Source of the DNA: Paguma larvata
Taxonomy: Eukaryota; Chordata; Mammalia; Carnivora; Viverridae
Assembly (NCBI GenBank): GCA_030068075.1
Contig: CM057830.1
Location: 28,180,247-28,244,246, forward strand
Length of the DNA stretch: 64,000 nt
Reading direction: 5' to 3'
Below the pieces are notes generated by a model. It saw nothing but the letters and a program-made list of their open reading frames with translations. It searched no databases and was not told the origin of the DNA. Shown here one piece after another: positions 23,071 through 35,029 of the stretch (position 1 is the stretch's first letter; each line of letters starts with the position of its first letter). A program made the translations under genes and the position numbers.

Positions 23071-23579
23071 TGAACAGAATGTTCTCCCTGACAAACATTC
23101 ATAATGTAACCTGTCTTATACCAACATCTTGGTGTGTATGCATATGTGTATATGCATATTAACATATTTATAGACTATTTTTGCCATTGTTTTATTGATA
23201 ATTCTTAAATTTTGCCAACATCACATTTTAAAAGTTATTATATACTTTTAATAAGCTGTATGTCTTGTACAGAGTATCCTTCTTAGAGTTCTTCAAAATT
23301 ATCTTGCCATTATGGCCCTTTTAAATTTCCATATGTATTATCAGATCAGTTTTTTTAATTCCTGCAAAAATACTGTTTCTTTGAAATGCATTGAACTCAT
23401 AAATGAAGAAAACCTTGACATCTTTACAATGTATGGTCTTTGTGTCCATGCACATAACCTACCCATCTAAAAATGTTAGCATTTACTGTGTCTGTCTATA
23501 GCAATAAACTTTTATTAATTTGTCCGTTATGTTGGATATTTTTTATTAGATTTATTCCTGGGAGTCTTTTTTAAAAGTT

Positions 23580-23685
23580 TTTTTTTTTTTGAATTTTATT
23601 TGAGAGAGAAAAGAGAGAGAGAGCATGAACAGGGGCTTGCAGAGGGGGAGAGGGAGGATCCCTGGGTGTCTCTTAAATATTGCCA
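23580..23685 (-). mobile_element. CAN-SINE remnant, internally deleted
   Basis: A poly(T) run, then TTTTATTTGAGAGAGAAAAG, a GA-rich tract and GGATCCCTGGGTGTCTCTTA. It keeps the tail side of an antisense SINE and a scrap of the head, without the middle. Confidence 0.7.
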
Positions 23686-23712
23686 ATTATTATTTTTTTA
23701 ATAATAGGCCTA

Positions 23713-23820
23713 GTGACACCTGGCTGGCTTGGTCAGTAGAGTATGTGACTCTTGATCTTGAGGTTGTAGTTCCAAACCCTTCATTTGGCATAGATTACTG
23801 AAAAATAAAATCTTTAAATA
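23713..23820 (+). mobile_element. Older short-type CAN-SINE
   Basis: GTGACACCTGGCTGGCTTGG, GACTCTTGATCTTGAGGTTG, GCATAGATTACTGAAAAATA. The imperfect target repeats AATAATAGGCCTA (23,700-23,712) and AATAATAGATCTA (23,821-23,833) flank it. Confidence 0.85.
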
Positions 23821-23859
23821 AATAATAGATCTAATTTTGTGGTGTACATTTTCTGATGC

Positions 23860-24255
23860 TATTGAATGACAGTTGCTATTGCAAAGTTGTAAATATGCTT
23901 TAGGCAAAACAAGATGTGATAGTGCCATACCTCTGGGAGCTCATACTGCCAACAGGCCTGAAGGGTATGGATATAACTGTTTGAGAGGAGCTGTGGATTC
24001 CCATAGAGGAAAGCAGGCAATCCACAAGAGTCTGTGGGAGAGAGGTTGGGAGTGTGCCAAGGAAAAGAGTAGTCTGTCCTCACACTGCTTTTTCCCTCCA
24101 TTTTCTTGCCAGTATCTCTCATTGGCTGAACCCTGAGCCTGAGGGCTAGGGAAGCTATGGATTCAGTACATAAAAAAGAATGGACTTGGAGCACAGAGCA
24201 AAGTGTAGAAGGATCCAGAGTGGATCTTGGGACAAACAGGAACTATATAGCACTC
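23860..24255. other. Repeat-like unclassified sequence
   Basis: The part around TCATTGGCTGAACCCTGAGC, then GGAGCACAGAGCAAAGTGTA and GATCCAGAGTGGATCTTGGG resembles dispersed mammalian sequence I have seen, possibly LTR-associated. Antisense (24194-23859) and sense (23873-24136) open frames overlap it and show no domain. Confidence 0.3.
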
Positions 24256-24262
24256 CTCTATT

Positions 24263-24688
24263 TGTATTAATCAGGGTTCTCTAGAAAAGCAGAACCAATA
24301 GGATATAGGTCCTGGGTCACATAATTTTGGAGACAGAGAAGTCCCATGATCTGCCTGTATGCTGGAGACCCAGGGAAACTAATGGTGTCGTTTGAAGCCC
24401 TAGGAGTCGAATAGCTGAGGATGTAGACTCTAGGGTGGGTCAGATGGCTGAGAAACCAGCTCAGTCAGGCAGAGAACAAATTCAACCTTCTTTCACCATT
24501 TTCTTGTGTTCAGACTTAGAATGGTAGATGCCCACCCACATTGGGAAGGGCCATCTGCTTTACTGAGTCCACCAATTCAAATGCAAATCTCTTCCTGGAA
24601 CAGCCTCACAGATGTGCCCAGAAGTAACACTTAACCAGCTATCTGGCTATCTCTTGGCCCAATCAAGTGGACCTAAAATTAACTGTCA
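24263..24688. repeat. LTR-like repeat starting TGTATTAATCAGGGTTCTCT
   Basis: A common mammalian interspersed repeat: TCAGGGTTCTCTAGAAAAGC, AGAAGTCCCATGATCTGCCT, CTGGAGACCCAGGGAAACTA, then GCCCACCCACATTGGGAAGG and a CA end (AAAATTAACTGTCA). The TG-to-CA ends fit an LTR, but I cannot name the family. Confidence 0.5.
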
Positions 24689-24689
24689 G

Positions 24690-24880
24690 AGTGGTTTACA
24701 CATATTAACTTAATCCTCACAACACCCCTATGAGATAAATACTTCTCTATTTATTTTATAAATGAAGAAATCAAGGTCCAGACAGGGTAAGTAACTTTAC
24801 TGAACTCTCATAGTCAGTCAGTGGTGGAGCTGGGCTTTTAATCCTGGGCAACAGATTGCCAAATCCATACTCTTAAACAT
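24690..24880 (+). repeat. MIR, sense
   Basis: AATCCTCACAACACCCCTAT, ATAAATGAAGAAATCAAGGT, GGTAAGTAACTTTACTGAAC and GTGGTGGAGCTGGGCTTTTA follow MIR order (CCTCACAACAACCCTATGAG, GATGAGGAAACTGAGGCTC, AAGTAACTTGCCC, GCAGAGCTGGGATT). Confidence 0.85.
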
Positions 24881-25923
24881 ATTCCTCTTATGTTTTATCT
24901 GGTAATGGTGAAATAACATTAATGACATGAATAAATATTGCACTATTCTTTCATTACCAGGTGAAATTTTGATTAAAATTAAACTGGGATTATAAAATAA
25001 TGGGATATTTTACATATTTATGACATTGTGTCTTCCATATAACAGTCTTCTGTATCCATTTAAGGTTTCATTAATAATAAACTTTGCAGTTACCTCTAAA
25101 AAGACCTTGTACAACTTTTGTTAGATGTATCCTTAGCTTTATTTTTGTTGCTATTGTAAGGTTTTTAGAAATAACTATAGGATTTATGTGTGTATAAATT
25201 AGGGTATAGTTTATTTTTTGTATATTAAATATTTCACTGCAAAGTTGCTAAACACTCATATTAATTGTGTAGATTTAACCATAATTACTTTTGAATTTCT
25301 ATATAGGCAATTAAGTGAATAATGGCAATTTTGTGTTTTCCTTTCCAACCATTCTGTGTTTAAATTTCTTGTCCTTATATGTACTACTGGCTGAGTCCTC
25401 CATTACAGTGCTAAAGAGAGGAGATGATAGCAGACATTGTCTCATTCGTTATCTTAACAGGGATATTTCCTTCTTTTCACCTTTGCTTCTACATTTGCTT
25501 TTAAAGAAGTTCCTTTATATACCGAATTTGCTGGTAGATTAAAAAAATTAAATGTTATTGAAATTCATAGGATTTTCTCTTTAATTCTGTCACTGGGGGG
25601 GAATTATATCCCTGAACAAACGTAATTTAACTATATTCTATGCTTTTTCACATTGCTTGATGCAGTTGTGTCTTAGTTCAGGAAATTAAAAGCAGACCGA
25701 TGTTTGGTTGCAGATGAATTATTGAGAGAATGCTGTGTAGAAGGGGAAGGGACAGAACCAAGCAAGGATGTAGTCTCAGGTAGTCTCAAGCACCTCTCCA
25801 GAGGCTTTCTGCTTTGAGACAAGTGGGTCAAGTTTTGTAATCTATCAGTTCATTATTGGCTGCTCCCAGTAGAGCAGCATAGGTGCAGGGCAGTTAGATG
25901 GCAGGGCATGACCACATCTTGAT

Positions 25924-26095
25924 TTTTGTAAATAAAGTTTTACTGAAACACAGCTCTGCTCACTCATTTACGTATTGTTTAGGGCTGCTTCTGTGCTTCA
26001 AGGGCATAGTTGTTTTATAAGCACATTGAAGACTATCTGGCCCACAAAGCCTAAACTATTTTCCATTTGGCCCTTTACAGAAAAAATACTGCAGA
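25924..26095 (-). repeat. hAT-Charlie-type DNA transposon fragment
   Basis: TTTGTAAATAAAGTTTTACT, ACACAGCTCTGCTCACTCAT, TGGCCCACAAAGCCTAAACT and TTGGCCCTTTACAGAAAAAA match one end of a very common non-autonomous hAT family in mammals (its reverse starts near CTTTTTCTGTAAAGGGCCAG). Only part of the element is present. The exact family is unsure. Confidence 0.6.
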
Positions 26096-28096
26096 TTCTT
26101 TATCTGGATTGATGTTGAGATTGATCATTTTAAAAAACACTTTCTTTCGTTTGTTGGTTTGCTTTATGGTATCAAGTTTATAGTAATGTTGATTATCATA
26201 ATCAAGTGGACTATTTAACAATTTCCAGTACTTGAAATATTTTTAAGTTGGTAAAATTTTTCTTAGAACTTCCTGGTAAAACTTGGTGAACATGAAAAAT
26301 TTTAAAGCTCTGATACAGTTTCTTTGACGGTTTAGCTATTTTGAAAAATTATTCATATTTCCCATATCATTTTGTGTCAATATTGTTTAATAATATTTTT
26401 ATCAGCGTGTTTATATGAGCTAGGTTTTATGTTTGCTGACGTTTAGTTGTTATTTCATCTTTTCAACTCTTTATTTTCTGTAATAGTTTTCATGTCCCTC
26501 TTTTTTGTTTTATTTTGGTTTTCCTATTTTTTTGTCACTTTTATTAATCTTTTCAAGTAATACTGCTGATTTTCTGTGTTATTGTTTTCATATTTTTAAT
26601 TTACTAAGTTGTTTTGTACCCGTATTGTGTCTTCATTTTATCTTCCTTAGGTTCTGTTGTTTATTTTTAAAGCTTTTCAATCATATGATGGGATCATAAA
26701 TATTTTAGCCTTTCTATTTCCCAATACAAGTGTGTGACTTATCGCATTTTAAGTAGTTTTCTTATGTATCTATCATCTAATTGTCTTTCCAGCGTGGTTA
26801 ATTGATTTACTCGAGTTGTTTGGAATGTTTTATAATTTATAAATATACAAGGCTTTCCTAATTAGCATTTATTGCTGACTTTTACTTAACTACTCTGTAT
26901 CAGGGAACATATTGTATATGATTGGAATTTATTAAAATTTTTACCTGTTTCATGATAAAATGTATGGCCATTAAAGAATGTTTCATATAGAATTAAATGA
27001 CTTTGAGGTTTGGTATATTTCAAAAATTCTGGAAAATGTTAATATTTTGAATTGGATTTCCGATGTAAAGCATAGAGAAAATGGAAGAGCATTATTCAGA
27101 GATACTGGGCCTTCTTATTCTATCTTCTATTTCTCTTAATTTCTAATATTCACTACCTTTTTTCTCTATTATACATTCTGGATAATTTCTTCATATCTAT
27201 CAGTTATTAGTTTCTCCTCATGGCCATCGAATATATTGCTCAGCAGATCTTGAGTATTTAAAGTTCACATTGTATAGTATTTTTAATTTCTAGATATTCC
27301 ATTTGATTGTTTTTCTATAATTTGTTTCATTACTTTTATAAGTTCCTGCTGATATTTTTGATTTCTTCTCTTATTTCTTTAGATATTTTAAACATAATTA
27401 TTTTATATTGTCTATCTGATGATTCCTGTATATGAAATTTTTGTGTATCTAATTCTACCCTTTTTCTGACTTGATCATGATGTGTTCTTTCCATGTGTAA
27501 CATCTTAGGAATTTTTATTATATCTACTTACTCTTTGCAACGTTGTATTTGTGTGGGTATTCCTTAGGCTTTGAGTAAAGTTCATTCCTCTGGGGAGGTT
27601 TTATGTTTCCTTGGGAGTAGTGTGAAATTCAGCTGTAAACTCACCTATTTAGAATCAGTGTTTAGAAATTGCAAGGGTGGGAATTTTTCCTTCTCCAGAA
27701 AGCAAAAGTTCAGTGCAAGGCCTCCGTTTAAAAACTGCCTTATGAGGTTGCTCACTTGTCTGCAGTTCTTATTCTAATTTGTTTTTGGCATTTGAGGATT
27801 TATTACTTTTTTCTTATCTCAGTGATGATTAAGAAACAAAAATATCACTGAGGTTTAGTTTTCCATGGTAAAGTTGCTCAACATACTAATGGAAATGGAA
27901 TCCTTGATTTATTTAATAGAATGATACATTCAGTTTCCCAATAGGCCATTTAGGATTTAACATATTCCTAAATGAGATTGGTATAATTATTTTGTTTTCC
28001 CATACTATCTCTTAATGCTTGGAATATCATAATTACCCTAGCTTTAGAAAATATATTGAGAAACTTACATTTTTTGTTGTAAAAAAAACAATTATT

Positions 28097-28317
28097 GGGG
28101 CACCTGGGTGGCTCAGTCGGTTGAGTGTCTGACTTCGACTCAGGTCATGATCTCACAGTTCATGGGTTTGAGCCCCGCATCAGGCTCTGTGCTGAATACT
28201 TGTTCAGAGCCTGGAGCCTACTTCAGATTCCGTGTCTCCTTCTCTCCCTGTTCCTCCTCCACTCGCACTGTGTCTCGCTCTGTCTCTCAAAAAATAAATA
28301 AATGCAAAAAAAAAATT
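28097..28317 (+). mobile_element. CAN-SINE, complete
   Basis: Head GGGGCACCTGGGTGGCTCAG, full body and tail. A 15-bp target duplication, AAAAAAACAATTATT, lies at 28,082-28,096 and 28,318-28,332. Confidence 0.96.
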
Positions 28318-28339
28318 AAAAAAACAATTATTTTTCTAG

Positions 28340-29350
28340 AAGGGGTTTCTGGGTTTGTGAGTATATTCCTCGTCTTCTGACAGGGAACTTAGGGTTTTCA
28401 TATTAGATGAGGGTTGACGTTAATGTCTAACCATGGGTTTCCTCTGTCTCACAGAAGATAGAGAATTTGAATCTTCACACTTGCATGGCAGAGTCTAGGA
28501 TTTTGATTTCTCAAAGAAGTCTTAATTATATTCCAGCCAGAAGACTGGGAAGATGACCATTTTGCTTGCTTCCTCTCTATTCCAGAAAGTGTAGTTTTTC
28601 CAGTTCCCTTTAAGGCAGGGATTTATGTTGAGATTTCAGTTCCATTTCTTCATATCAGACTTCATACTGGCACAAGACCACATCCTCTGGGCGTTACAAC
28701 CTTAACCTCAGGTTTGATAACATCCTAAAGCATCATGATATCAACTTGTAGAGTTAACACCATGGTATTGACTTCCTTTTTGCTTCTGGAAACTAGAAAT
28801 ATCTTTCTCTCTATATATAGCTAAGCTGTGAATTAACACTTATGTCCAGGATTATCTGGTTCCTAGACTTACAGGGGCATTGGGGCCATTCACCACACTG
28901 TGCTACCAGAAGCAGCCTTACATTTTCTGCTAGTTGAGGTGAGGCTGTTGAAATGCTGCTCCAATCTCTTCATCAGTGGCATGGGGGAAAATCCTGTCAT
29001 TTTGCCTAATGGTATCATATGGAAGGATGACCCAAATCATTATAAAAATCACATTATTCTATAAATAGTGCCCTAAATGGATGCCAAAGGCATTGATAGT
29101 TTAATTTTCTCTTTTATGTTTTTTTTTTTCTCCTAGACTGCATATTTTCGAAATCCTGGCTAAACGCCCATAAATGTAATGTTTTTCACTTATGTCATTT
29201 TCTGATTATAGCATTTCATGTTTCTCAGTCCAGGGGAGATTTTAACATAAGATTTCACTTCAATAATATCCTCATAAGCCTGTTTAAAAAGTAATGTGGG
29301 TTCTATTCTGTTTTGTCACTATAGATGACAGTCTCAGAGGGGCTTTTGAG
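28340..29350. other. No recognised feature
   Basis: Single-copy-looking sequence with no named repeat, RNA or gene that I can support. Confidence 0.45.
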
Positions 29351-29354
29351 TTTG

Positions 29355-29430
29355 TTCATCACTTATAAAGATAAAAAGATATATATGTATGTATATATCT
29401 TCATCACTTATAAAGATACACATGCACGCG

Positions 29431-29483
<53 letters not shown>
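29355..29483. repeat. 45-bp-period duplication followed by (CA)n-(TA)n
   Basis: TTCATCACTTATAAAGATA occurs at 29,355-29,373 and 29,400-29,418. A CA run and then about 18 TA units (29,446-29,483) follow. Confidence 0.9.
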
Positions 29484-29485
<2 letters not shown>

Positions 29486-29696
29486 TCTAACTGATCTTAA
29501 AACTGATAAAATGGGTATCTTCCTGTAGTAATCAAATAAAATAATAGAAAACTTTCTGCATTGTAATGAAAGCGTTATCTCAGCCTATGCTTACTACTCT
29601 TCTAAGGACACTTTTGATCTTATTGTTGCTGGTCCAAGCTCTGACTTCTCACAAAAGAAATTCACATGGTAGGATTTCTATATTCACTAACTTTTA

Positions 29697-29737
29697 TTTA
29701 AAAAATTTGTTTAATGTTTATTTTTGAGAGAGAGAGA

Positions 29738-29786
<49 letters not shown>

Positions 29787-29896
29787 CAGAGTGTGAATGG
29801 GAGAAAGACAGAGAGAGGGAAACACAGAATCCAAAGCAGGCTCCAGGCTCTGAGCTGTCAGCACAGAGCCCGATGCAGGGCTTGAACTCACAAGCT
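29697..29896 (-). mobile_element. CAN-SINE, 5'-truncated, with long (GA)n
   Basis: Antisense copy: T-rich start, an almost uninterrupted (GA)n (29,725-29,783), then the CTGAGCTGTCAGCACAGAGC body, ending at GAACTCACAAGC. The tRNA-like head is missing. A perfect 14-bp target duplication, TTCACTAACTTTTA (29,683-29,696 and 29,897-29,910), directly abuts the truncated end, so truncation happened at insertion. Confidence 0.95.
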
Positions 29897-29941
29897 TTCA
29901 CTAACTTTTAAAAGATGTTAATACATTAAAAAATATATCTA

Positions 29942-30112
29942 GCCACAGAGAGGAAGGAAGACATGACATAAGAGACTCTGAAAGACTAAGAACAAACTGA
30001 GGGGAGGGGGGGTGTGGGAGGGGGGAGAGTGGGTAATGGGCACAGAGGAGGGCACTTGTTGGCTTGAACACTGGGTGTTGTATGGAAACCAATTTGACAA
30101 TAAATTATTAAG
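29942..30112 (+). mobile_element. LINE-1 3' UTR insertion (about 170 bp)
   Basis: Sense L1 3' UTR: AAGAGACTCTGAAAGACTAA, GAACAAACTGAGGG, a G-rich tract, then GTGTTGTATGGAAACCAATT and TTGACAATAAATTATTAAG. A 13-bp target duplication, AAAAATATATCTA, lies at 29,929-29,941 and 30,113-30,125. It retains none of ORF2. Confidence 0.93.
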
Positions 30113-30169
30113 AAAAATATATCTACATGCTTCTAATTCACCTTGCTAAGGTCACCTAGACAGTCATAT

Positions 30170-30295
30170 GGTCATGTGGTAATCATTTCACACTATATGT
30201 GGATATCAAATCATCATATTGTACACCTTGAATATATATATATATATATATAGTTTTTATTTGTCATACCTTAGTAAAGCTGAAAAAAATAAAGA
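30170..30295 (+). repeat. Older LINE-1 3' tail
   Basis: GTAATCATTTCACACTATAT, ATCATATTGTACACCTTGAA, a TA run, then TTTTATTTGTCATACCTTAG and TAAAGCTGAAAAAAATAAAG match the sense 3' end of older L1 families. Confidence 0.85.
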
Positions 30296-30734
30296 AGTGA
30301 AGAGAACTTGTTTGATTAGATCTTGGCCTATATAACTCATGAGGATAATATTGGGTATTGCCCAATTTTTCAATAAAAATTATATTACCTATTGTATATG
30401 TATGTTTTGTGGCAGAAAACATACCCTCAAGAGAGGTGCAGCTTATAGTTTTAGATACTTTAATAGTGATTCATGACCATATGACTCTCTAGGTGACCTT
30501 AAAAGGTGAATTAGAAGCATGTAGATATTTAGATATCAAGGCAGCCTCAACCCTTTATAAAAACAAAAGTGATGTGGTACATTTTGAGTGGCGATGAAGA
30601 ATGCTATTCCATATGAACTACATCTGTTGAGAGAAACATTAGTGGTAGAATACTGATAAATTAGCCATCTTCAGAATGTACGTTGTTCTTTGTTGCATTT
30701 ATACAAGAATAATGTCCACATTAGGGAACCGATA

Positions 30735-31060
30735 ATTCCAGAATACTCAGTATTTTTTAGGCCATATGTGGCATGTCGGGTTTAGTTCTGGGTGCCACAT
30801 TTTATGAGGATCTTTGAAAGACTGGAATATGTTCAAAGGAAGCTGAGTGGGAGATTGAAAGGATGACATGTGAGGAATTAGTGAAAACTTTGGAAATGTT
30901 TAGCTGGAAGAACAGAACACATAGAAAGTACATAAGAATTGTCTATAAAAATTGGGAGGGTTGCCAGTCATTCAGTATACAGTCCTTGAGCAAATATCCC
31001 ACATCAGGTATCAAGTATGGGGCTGTGAAGGGAGCATTTATGAAAAAGAAGGGGATGCTC
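30735..31060 (+). repeat. L3/CR1-type LINE relic
   Basis: The order TTCTGGGTGCCACATTTTAT, CTGGAATATGTTCAAAGGAA, then GAGGAATTAGTGAAAACTTT, GGAAATGTTTAGCTGGAAGA follows the CR1/L3 reverse-transcriptase C terminus (consensus words for LERVQRRA, then YEERLKELGLFSLEKRR). A 67-codon open stretch (30863-31066) covers part of it. CR1-like LINEs have long been inactive in placental mammals, so this is a fossil. Confidence 0.65.
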
Positions 31061-31299
31061 TTTTAAAGAAATACACATAAAAATTACACTTCATGTTATA
31101 ATTGTGTAAATTCCAGCAAAAATATAGCCCCTAAAAGTGGTAGGAGGTCATATGAGGAAGGAGTTATTGAAATAGTTTAGGTTGCTTCAGATTTCATTAA
31201 CTAGGGACAGTCGGTTAAAGGAACAAGACATACTTTCAAAACTAGTATAATGAAGATCTTTCTGATCTTTCCATTTACAGAGATTTTACACTGAGCTAA

Positions 31300-31505
31300 G
31301 CCTTGTATTAATTCAGAATTATCCCAACAATCCTCACAGTTGATGCTATTGTTACTTCTTTCACAGATGAGGAACAGGAGGCTCAGAAATTTTAAGAGAC
31401 TTGCTCGAAAGTCACATAGCTAGTAAGTAACACAATTACAATTTGAATCCAGACAGTCTAGCTCCAGAAAACCTACTCTTTACCACTAAGCTAATACTGC
31501 CTCTC
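31300..31505 (+). repeat. MIR, sense, well preserved core
   Basis: CACAGATGAGGAACAGGAGG, CTCAGAAATTTTAAGAGACT, TGCTCGAAAGTCACATAGCT, AGTAAGTAACACAATTACAA and TTGAATCCAGACAGTC closely follow the MIR core. Confidence 0.9.
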
Positions 31506-31509
31506 CAGA

Positions 31510-32015
31510 TAGATTATTGGTCGCCATCTCTGGAAATTTTCTTACATAATCTCGATGGTTATCTGTTAAAAGTGGTAACTGCCTGGGTTGAGAGAATGTT
31601 CTAAGTAACCTTTGACAGCTTACTCTTTTATTATTATGAGTCTCTGATGCTTCTGGGATAAGCTTATGAGCATAGTCATTAGTTCACAAACTAAGAGTAA
31701 TACATATGATCTTTATTTTAGGCCATATTAAGAAATTCTCTCTATTCATTTGTATTAAGAGAGATATCTGTATATCCCTACTGCTGGCCAGTTAGTGTTT
31801 TTATCTTCTAGACAGCTCAGTCATTTTTTTGTTCAATGAAAATACTGCATGCTTTAATATTCTATTTTCTGAGAATATATTCCTCATGCCACCCAACCGT
31901 GCTGCACTCCTCATTGTTTACCAGTGTGTGCTTTCCTATGGTTTCCCTTTGTCCTCCATGCCTTAACCGTGGTCTCCACGAGGTGCTGCTCACCTGGATT
32001 TGTAACTTTCAACTC
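31510..32015. other. No recognised feature
   Basis: No repeat family or gene recognised. The open frame that enters the following SINE (31836-32069) is not supported. Confidence 0.45.
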
Positions 32016-32019
32016 TTTA

Positions 32020-32226
32020 AAAAAATGTTTATTTTGAGAGAGAGAGAGAGAGAGAGACATAGCAAATAAGGGCAGGCCAGAGAGAGAAGGAAAGAGAGAA
32101 TCCCCAGCAGGCTCTGCACTGTTAGCACAAAGTCCACTGTGGGGCTTGATCTCCTGAACCATGAGATCATGACCTGAGCCAAAATCAAGAATCAGACGCT
32201 TAACCGATTGTGCCACCCAGGTGCCC
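32020..32226 (-). mobile_element. CAN-SINE, antisense
   Basis: AAATGTTTATTTTGAGAGAG, a (GA)n run, GCAGGCTCTGCACTGTTAGC body and CCACCCAGGTGCCCC head. It is fairly diverged. A clear target duplication is not visible. Confidence 0.92.
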
Positions 32227-32514
32227 CTCAAGACATTCATCTCTTAAGGAATATGTTTGAAACTTACCGAGCCTGGTTGCAACAGATTTTTCTTATATGT
32301 TGATAGACTAGGACTCTTCCAAGGACAAACCATGGAAAGATTTTAGTCTTAAATGAGTACTTTGGTTTAGTTGCTTGGTAGAGTTTATAAAAGTATCCCA
32401 TGTGATGAGTAACAGTGGTGGATCCATGTCTCATTTGCAGAAAGGATGACCCATCAATACATAGGAAATTCACTAGTTTGTCCTAGAGCTTGATGTGATT
32501 TTGGTGCCATGCTC

Positions 32515-32710
32515 AACTTCTTTTCCACAATGACTCTCAGCTGAAGACCTTGCTTCCCATTTGAGTGAATGTGAAGGGAGATCAGTACCTACATCTTTGC
32601 TCACACACCCTGCTTTCTTTTCAGTCACTGCAAACCGATTGTTCTCCCAGCAAAGATTAACACTTCCACTTGTGCAGATCTATTTTCTTTCTGCCTATTC
32701 AAGGAGTTTA
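32515..32710 (+). repeat. L2 ORF2 relic, sense
   Basis: CTCAGCTGAAGACCTTGCTT, CCCATTTGAGTGAATGTGAA, then CACTTCCACTTGTGCAGATC and GCCTATTCAAGGAG parallel L2 sense sequence (CTCAGCTGATGACCTCGCTT, TACTTCACCGAGAAAATAGA, CCACTTGTGCCCTGGATCCC, CGCCTACTCAAGGA). Confidence 0.65.
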
Positions 32711-32999
32711 GTGCAGTAATCTCTCAATATACATTTATTAAGATTGGAAAGTGTTAGGGAGTTGCAGTTATGGTAGATGGTGAAATCAAGAGTTCTCTTC
32801 TGGAATGTTCTCTTAAGTGTATCTGCAACCAGATATCTAAGTTGACATACACAATATCTAAGTTGATACATCACATTAGTAGATGCATAAATGAGTCTGG
32901 TGTCCCAGGAATGTCTCAGGCACAGGCAGGTAATTTTGGGAATCATAAGTAATAAGTGGTATTAAAAGCCAAAAAAAAAATGTGACTGGGTAGATACAG

Positions 33000-33350
33000 A
33001 AAACTAGAGAGTCACTGATTGAGTCTTGGAGGCCTCACAGAGAAGCCAGGAAAGTAGAATGAGTTGGAATGCCCCACAGGGAAGGATCAAGTGTAAAGTA
33101 ATGAAAGGCAGGGAAGGAAACATGTTTCAAGAAGGAGGGAGGGGTCAACAGTACTGACTGCTATTGAGAAACACATAAAAAATAACAGAGATGTGACTGT
33201 TGGATTTAGCAATAAGGAAGTCATCTTCTTTTGACAATTAAATTAATGAGGAGTAGTAGGCACACGAAGTCCAAACTTTTTCCGAATGAGGAAAAGAGAA
33301 ATTAGGTGGTACATGGAGGGGAGTATCTGTTGTCAAGGGAATACTAATGA
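33000..33350 (+). repeat. L2-associated 3' relic, sense
   Basis: CATGTTTCAAGAAGGAGGGA, GGGGTCAACAGTACTGACTG, CTATTGAGAAACACATAAAA and GATGTGACTGTTGGATTTAG follow the order of a common ancient repeat that I assign to the L2 3' region. The ends are approximate. Confidence 0.55.
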
Positions 33351-35025
33351 ATGAGCGTATTTGGAAAATACTTAGAAAGCCAACAAAGAGGCGAGAAGTT
33401 ATATGTGGTATTCAGATGGCAAACATTGATGGCATTGTTAAAGGTAATACTGAAAGGATGAAAAAATAGTTAAGAGATAAATAGCACACCTAGATTAAGA
33501 TAGCTTAATAAATCAATCTCTATAAAATTGACAGATTTTTTCAGATTTATGGACAGAGAAGAGCTCTGAGTAATATTCCTTAGTAGGTGGAGACAGACTG
33601 GTTTTCTACAAGGACAGTCAATATTATTGATGCTGCTAAAATCTATCTTTAGCGTACCTGTTACTAAGAAATATTATATCCTTTAATTTAACTTCAGGAA
33701 AGGATATATACCTTCTTAGATCAGACATTTATTTCCAAATTAAAAAAAAATGCATTGGGAATATAACATGAAAAATTCATAGAATGGATTCTTCCACCAC
33801 TATCTTCTTTAATGGAATTCTAAATACGGATAATGAAATAAATTCCCACTGGTTCATGTGTTGAAGTACAGAATTTGCAATGATCACCCCAACCTACTTA
33901 GGTTACTGTTTTCTTTTTTCACTATAATCTGCAATTATTTTCTGATAACAAGTAAGCACTTGCCCTGCATCACGGCTACAAATTAAAGCCACATCATGGA
34001 AAAAATTAAGATTCAGTAGATTCCAAGGTTAGATGATAAGACTTAATTTTATCCTGATTTAGCTGATTATAAACTTTGATGTAATAATCAGGACTTTACA
34101 CTGTTGCTATTATTAATATTATTGAAAATCAACAGTAATGATATTTATTGTGTGAAGGACAGTTTTTTGTACCTAACAGATGAGCAGTAACTATCTGTCA
34201 TTTTATTTCAGAAATGCTTAGAGCTCGTGGAAAGGTATTTCATGTTCACTTATACATTTGCTGCAAGTTAGGCCTTTGTAACTAGATAGTGAGCTATTTG
34301 GACTAACCTAAATATTAGGAAGCATTTGTCTTGAATGTATGAGAGGTAGGGTGGGGCTTACTTTCTCCTCAAGCTTGGAGAGACAGCTGGGGTAAATTTG
34401 AGTAGTGAAGGATGCAAGTCGATGAAGGGGTGTAACTGAAAGACTGCATTGTACTAATCCTCATCTTCCTCTTATTATCCTCTATTTCTCTTCTCCTTAC
34501 CTGAAATATGAGGCCAGTGTGAGAGCCTCACCCTCTTCTCTCATCTCTAATCCTTACCTTTAGAGTGTTTATAAGGGTAAGGCACCCCTTTAGCATACAC
34601 AGATTATACCAGAATTTCCAGGAGCATCTGTTGGGCATCTGTGGGCTTAAAAGATGAATATCTGGAAGAGGGGTAGGGTTTCTTCTGGAGACATAAATTT
34701 GGGGAGACAGTTGTCCATGTTTTAAAGTAATTTCAACTATCAGAGTTCTCTTGGTCTTTTTTTTTTAACGGTGATGTGAAAGAAGTGAGTGTACTTGCAA
34801 GTACTTTCTAATAGGTAGATTGGAAGACATGATTACAAAATTACCTTAAGTTCTCTTACAGTTTGCTCTTCTGGGAAAGGAGAAAACAGAGTGATAAAAT
34901 TTTCATATTAGTACAGGTAATTCCATTCAAAATTCTGTAGCCTGCTACTGATCATTGGCACAAATATCAAATGCTAGGTTTTTTTTTGTTTGTTATTCAT
35001 ATTCTCCTTTTTAATGTATGTACTT
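33351..35025. other. No recognised feature
   Basis: AT-rich single-copy-looking DNA. No open frame with domain similarity and no clear repeat. Confidence 0.45.
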
Positions 35026-35029
35026 CAGA

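Larger units (their letters stand above)
23100..27780 (-). repeat. Ancient antisense L1/HAL1 relic, heavily interrupted
   Basis: Antisense ORF2-like words appear in order around younger insertions: ATGTATGGTCTTTGTGTCCA and AGATTTATTCCTGGGAGTC (23.4-23.6 kb), TAGATGTATCCTTAGCTTTA (25.1 kb), GACATTGTCTCATTCGTTAT (25.4 kb). The 26.3-27.8 kb part resembles antisense ORF1/5' sequence (CTAGATATTCCATTTGATTG, TGTCTATCTGATGATTCC). Frames are destroyed. Extent and subfamily are approximate. Confidence 0.55.

Noticed and set aside
28108..28380. Recurrent small proteins beginning MAQSVE or MAQLVE
   Set aside because: The same peptide appears wherever a sense or antisense CAN-SINE occurs (for example 17199-17381, 19509-19691, 22637-22819). 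It is SINE sequence read in one frame.
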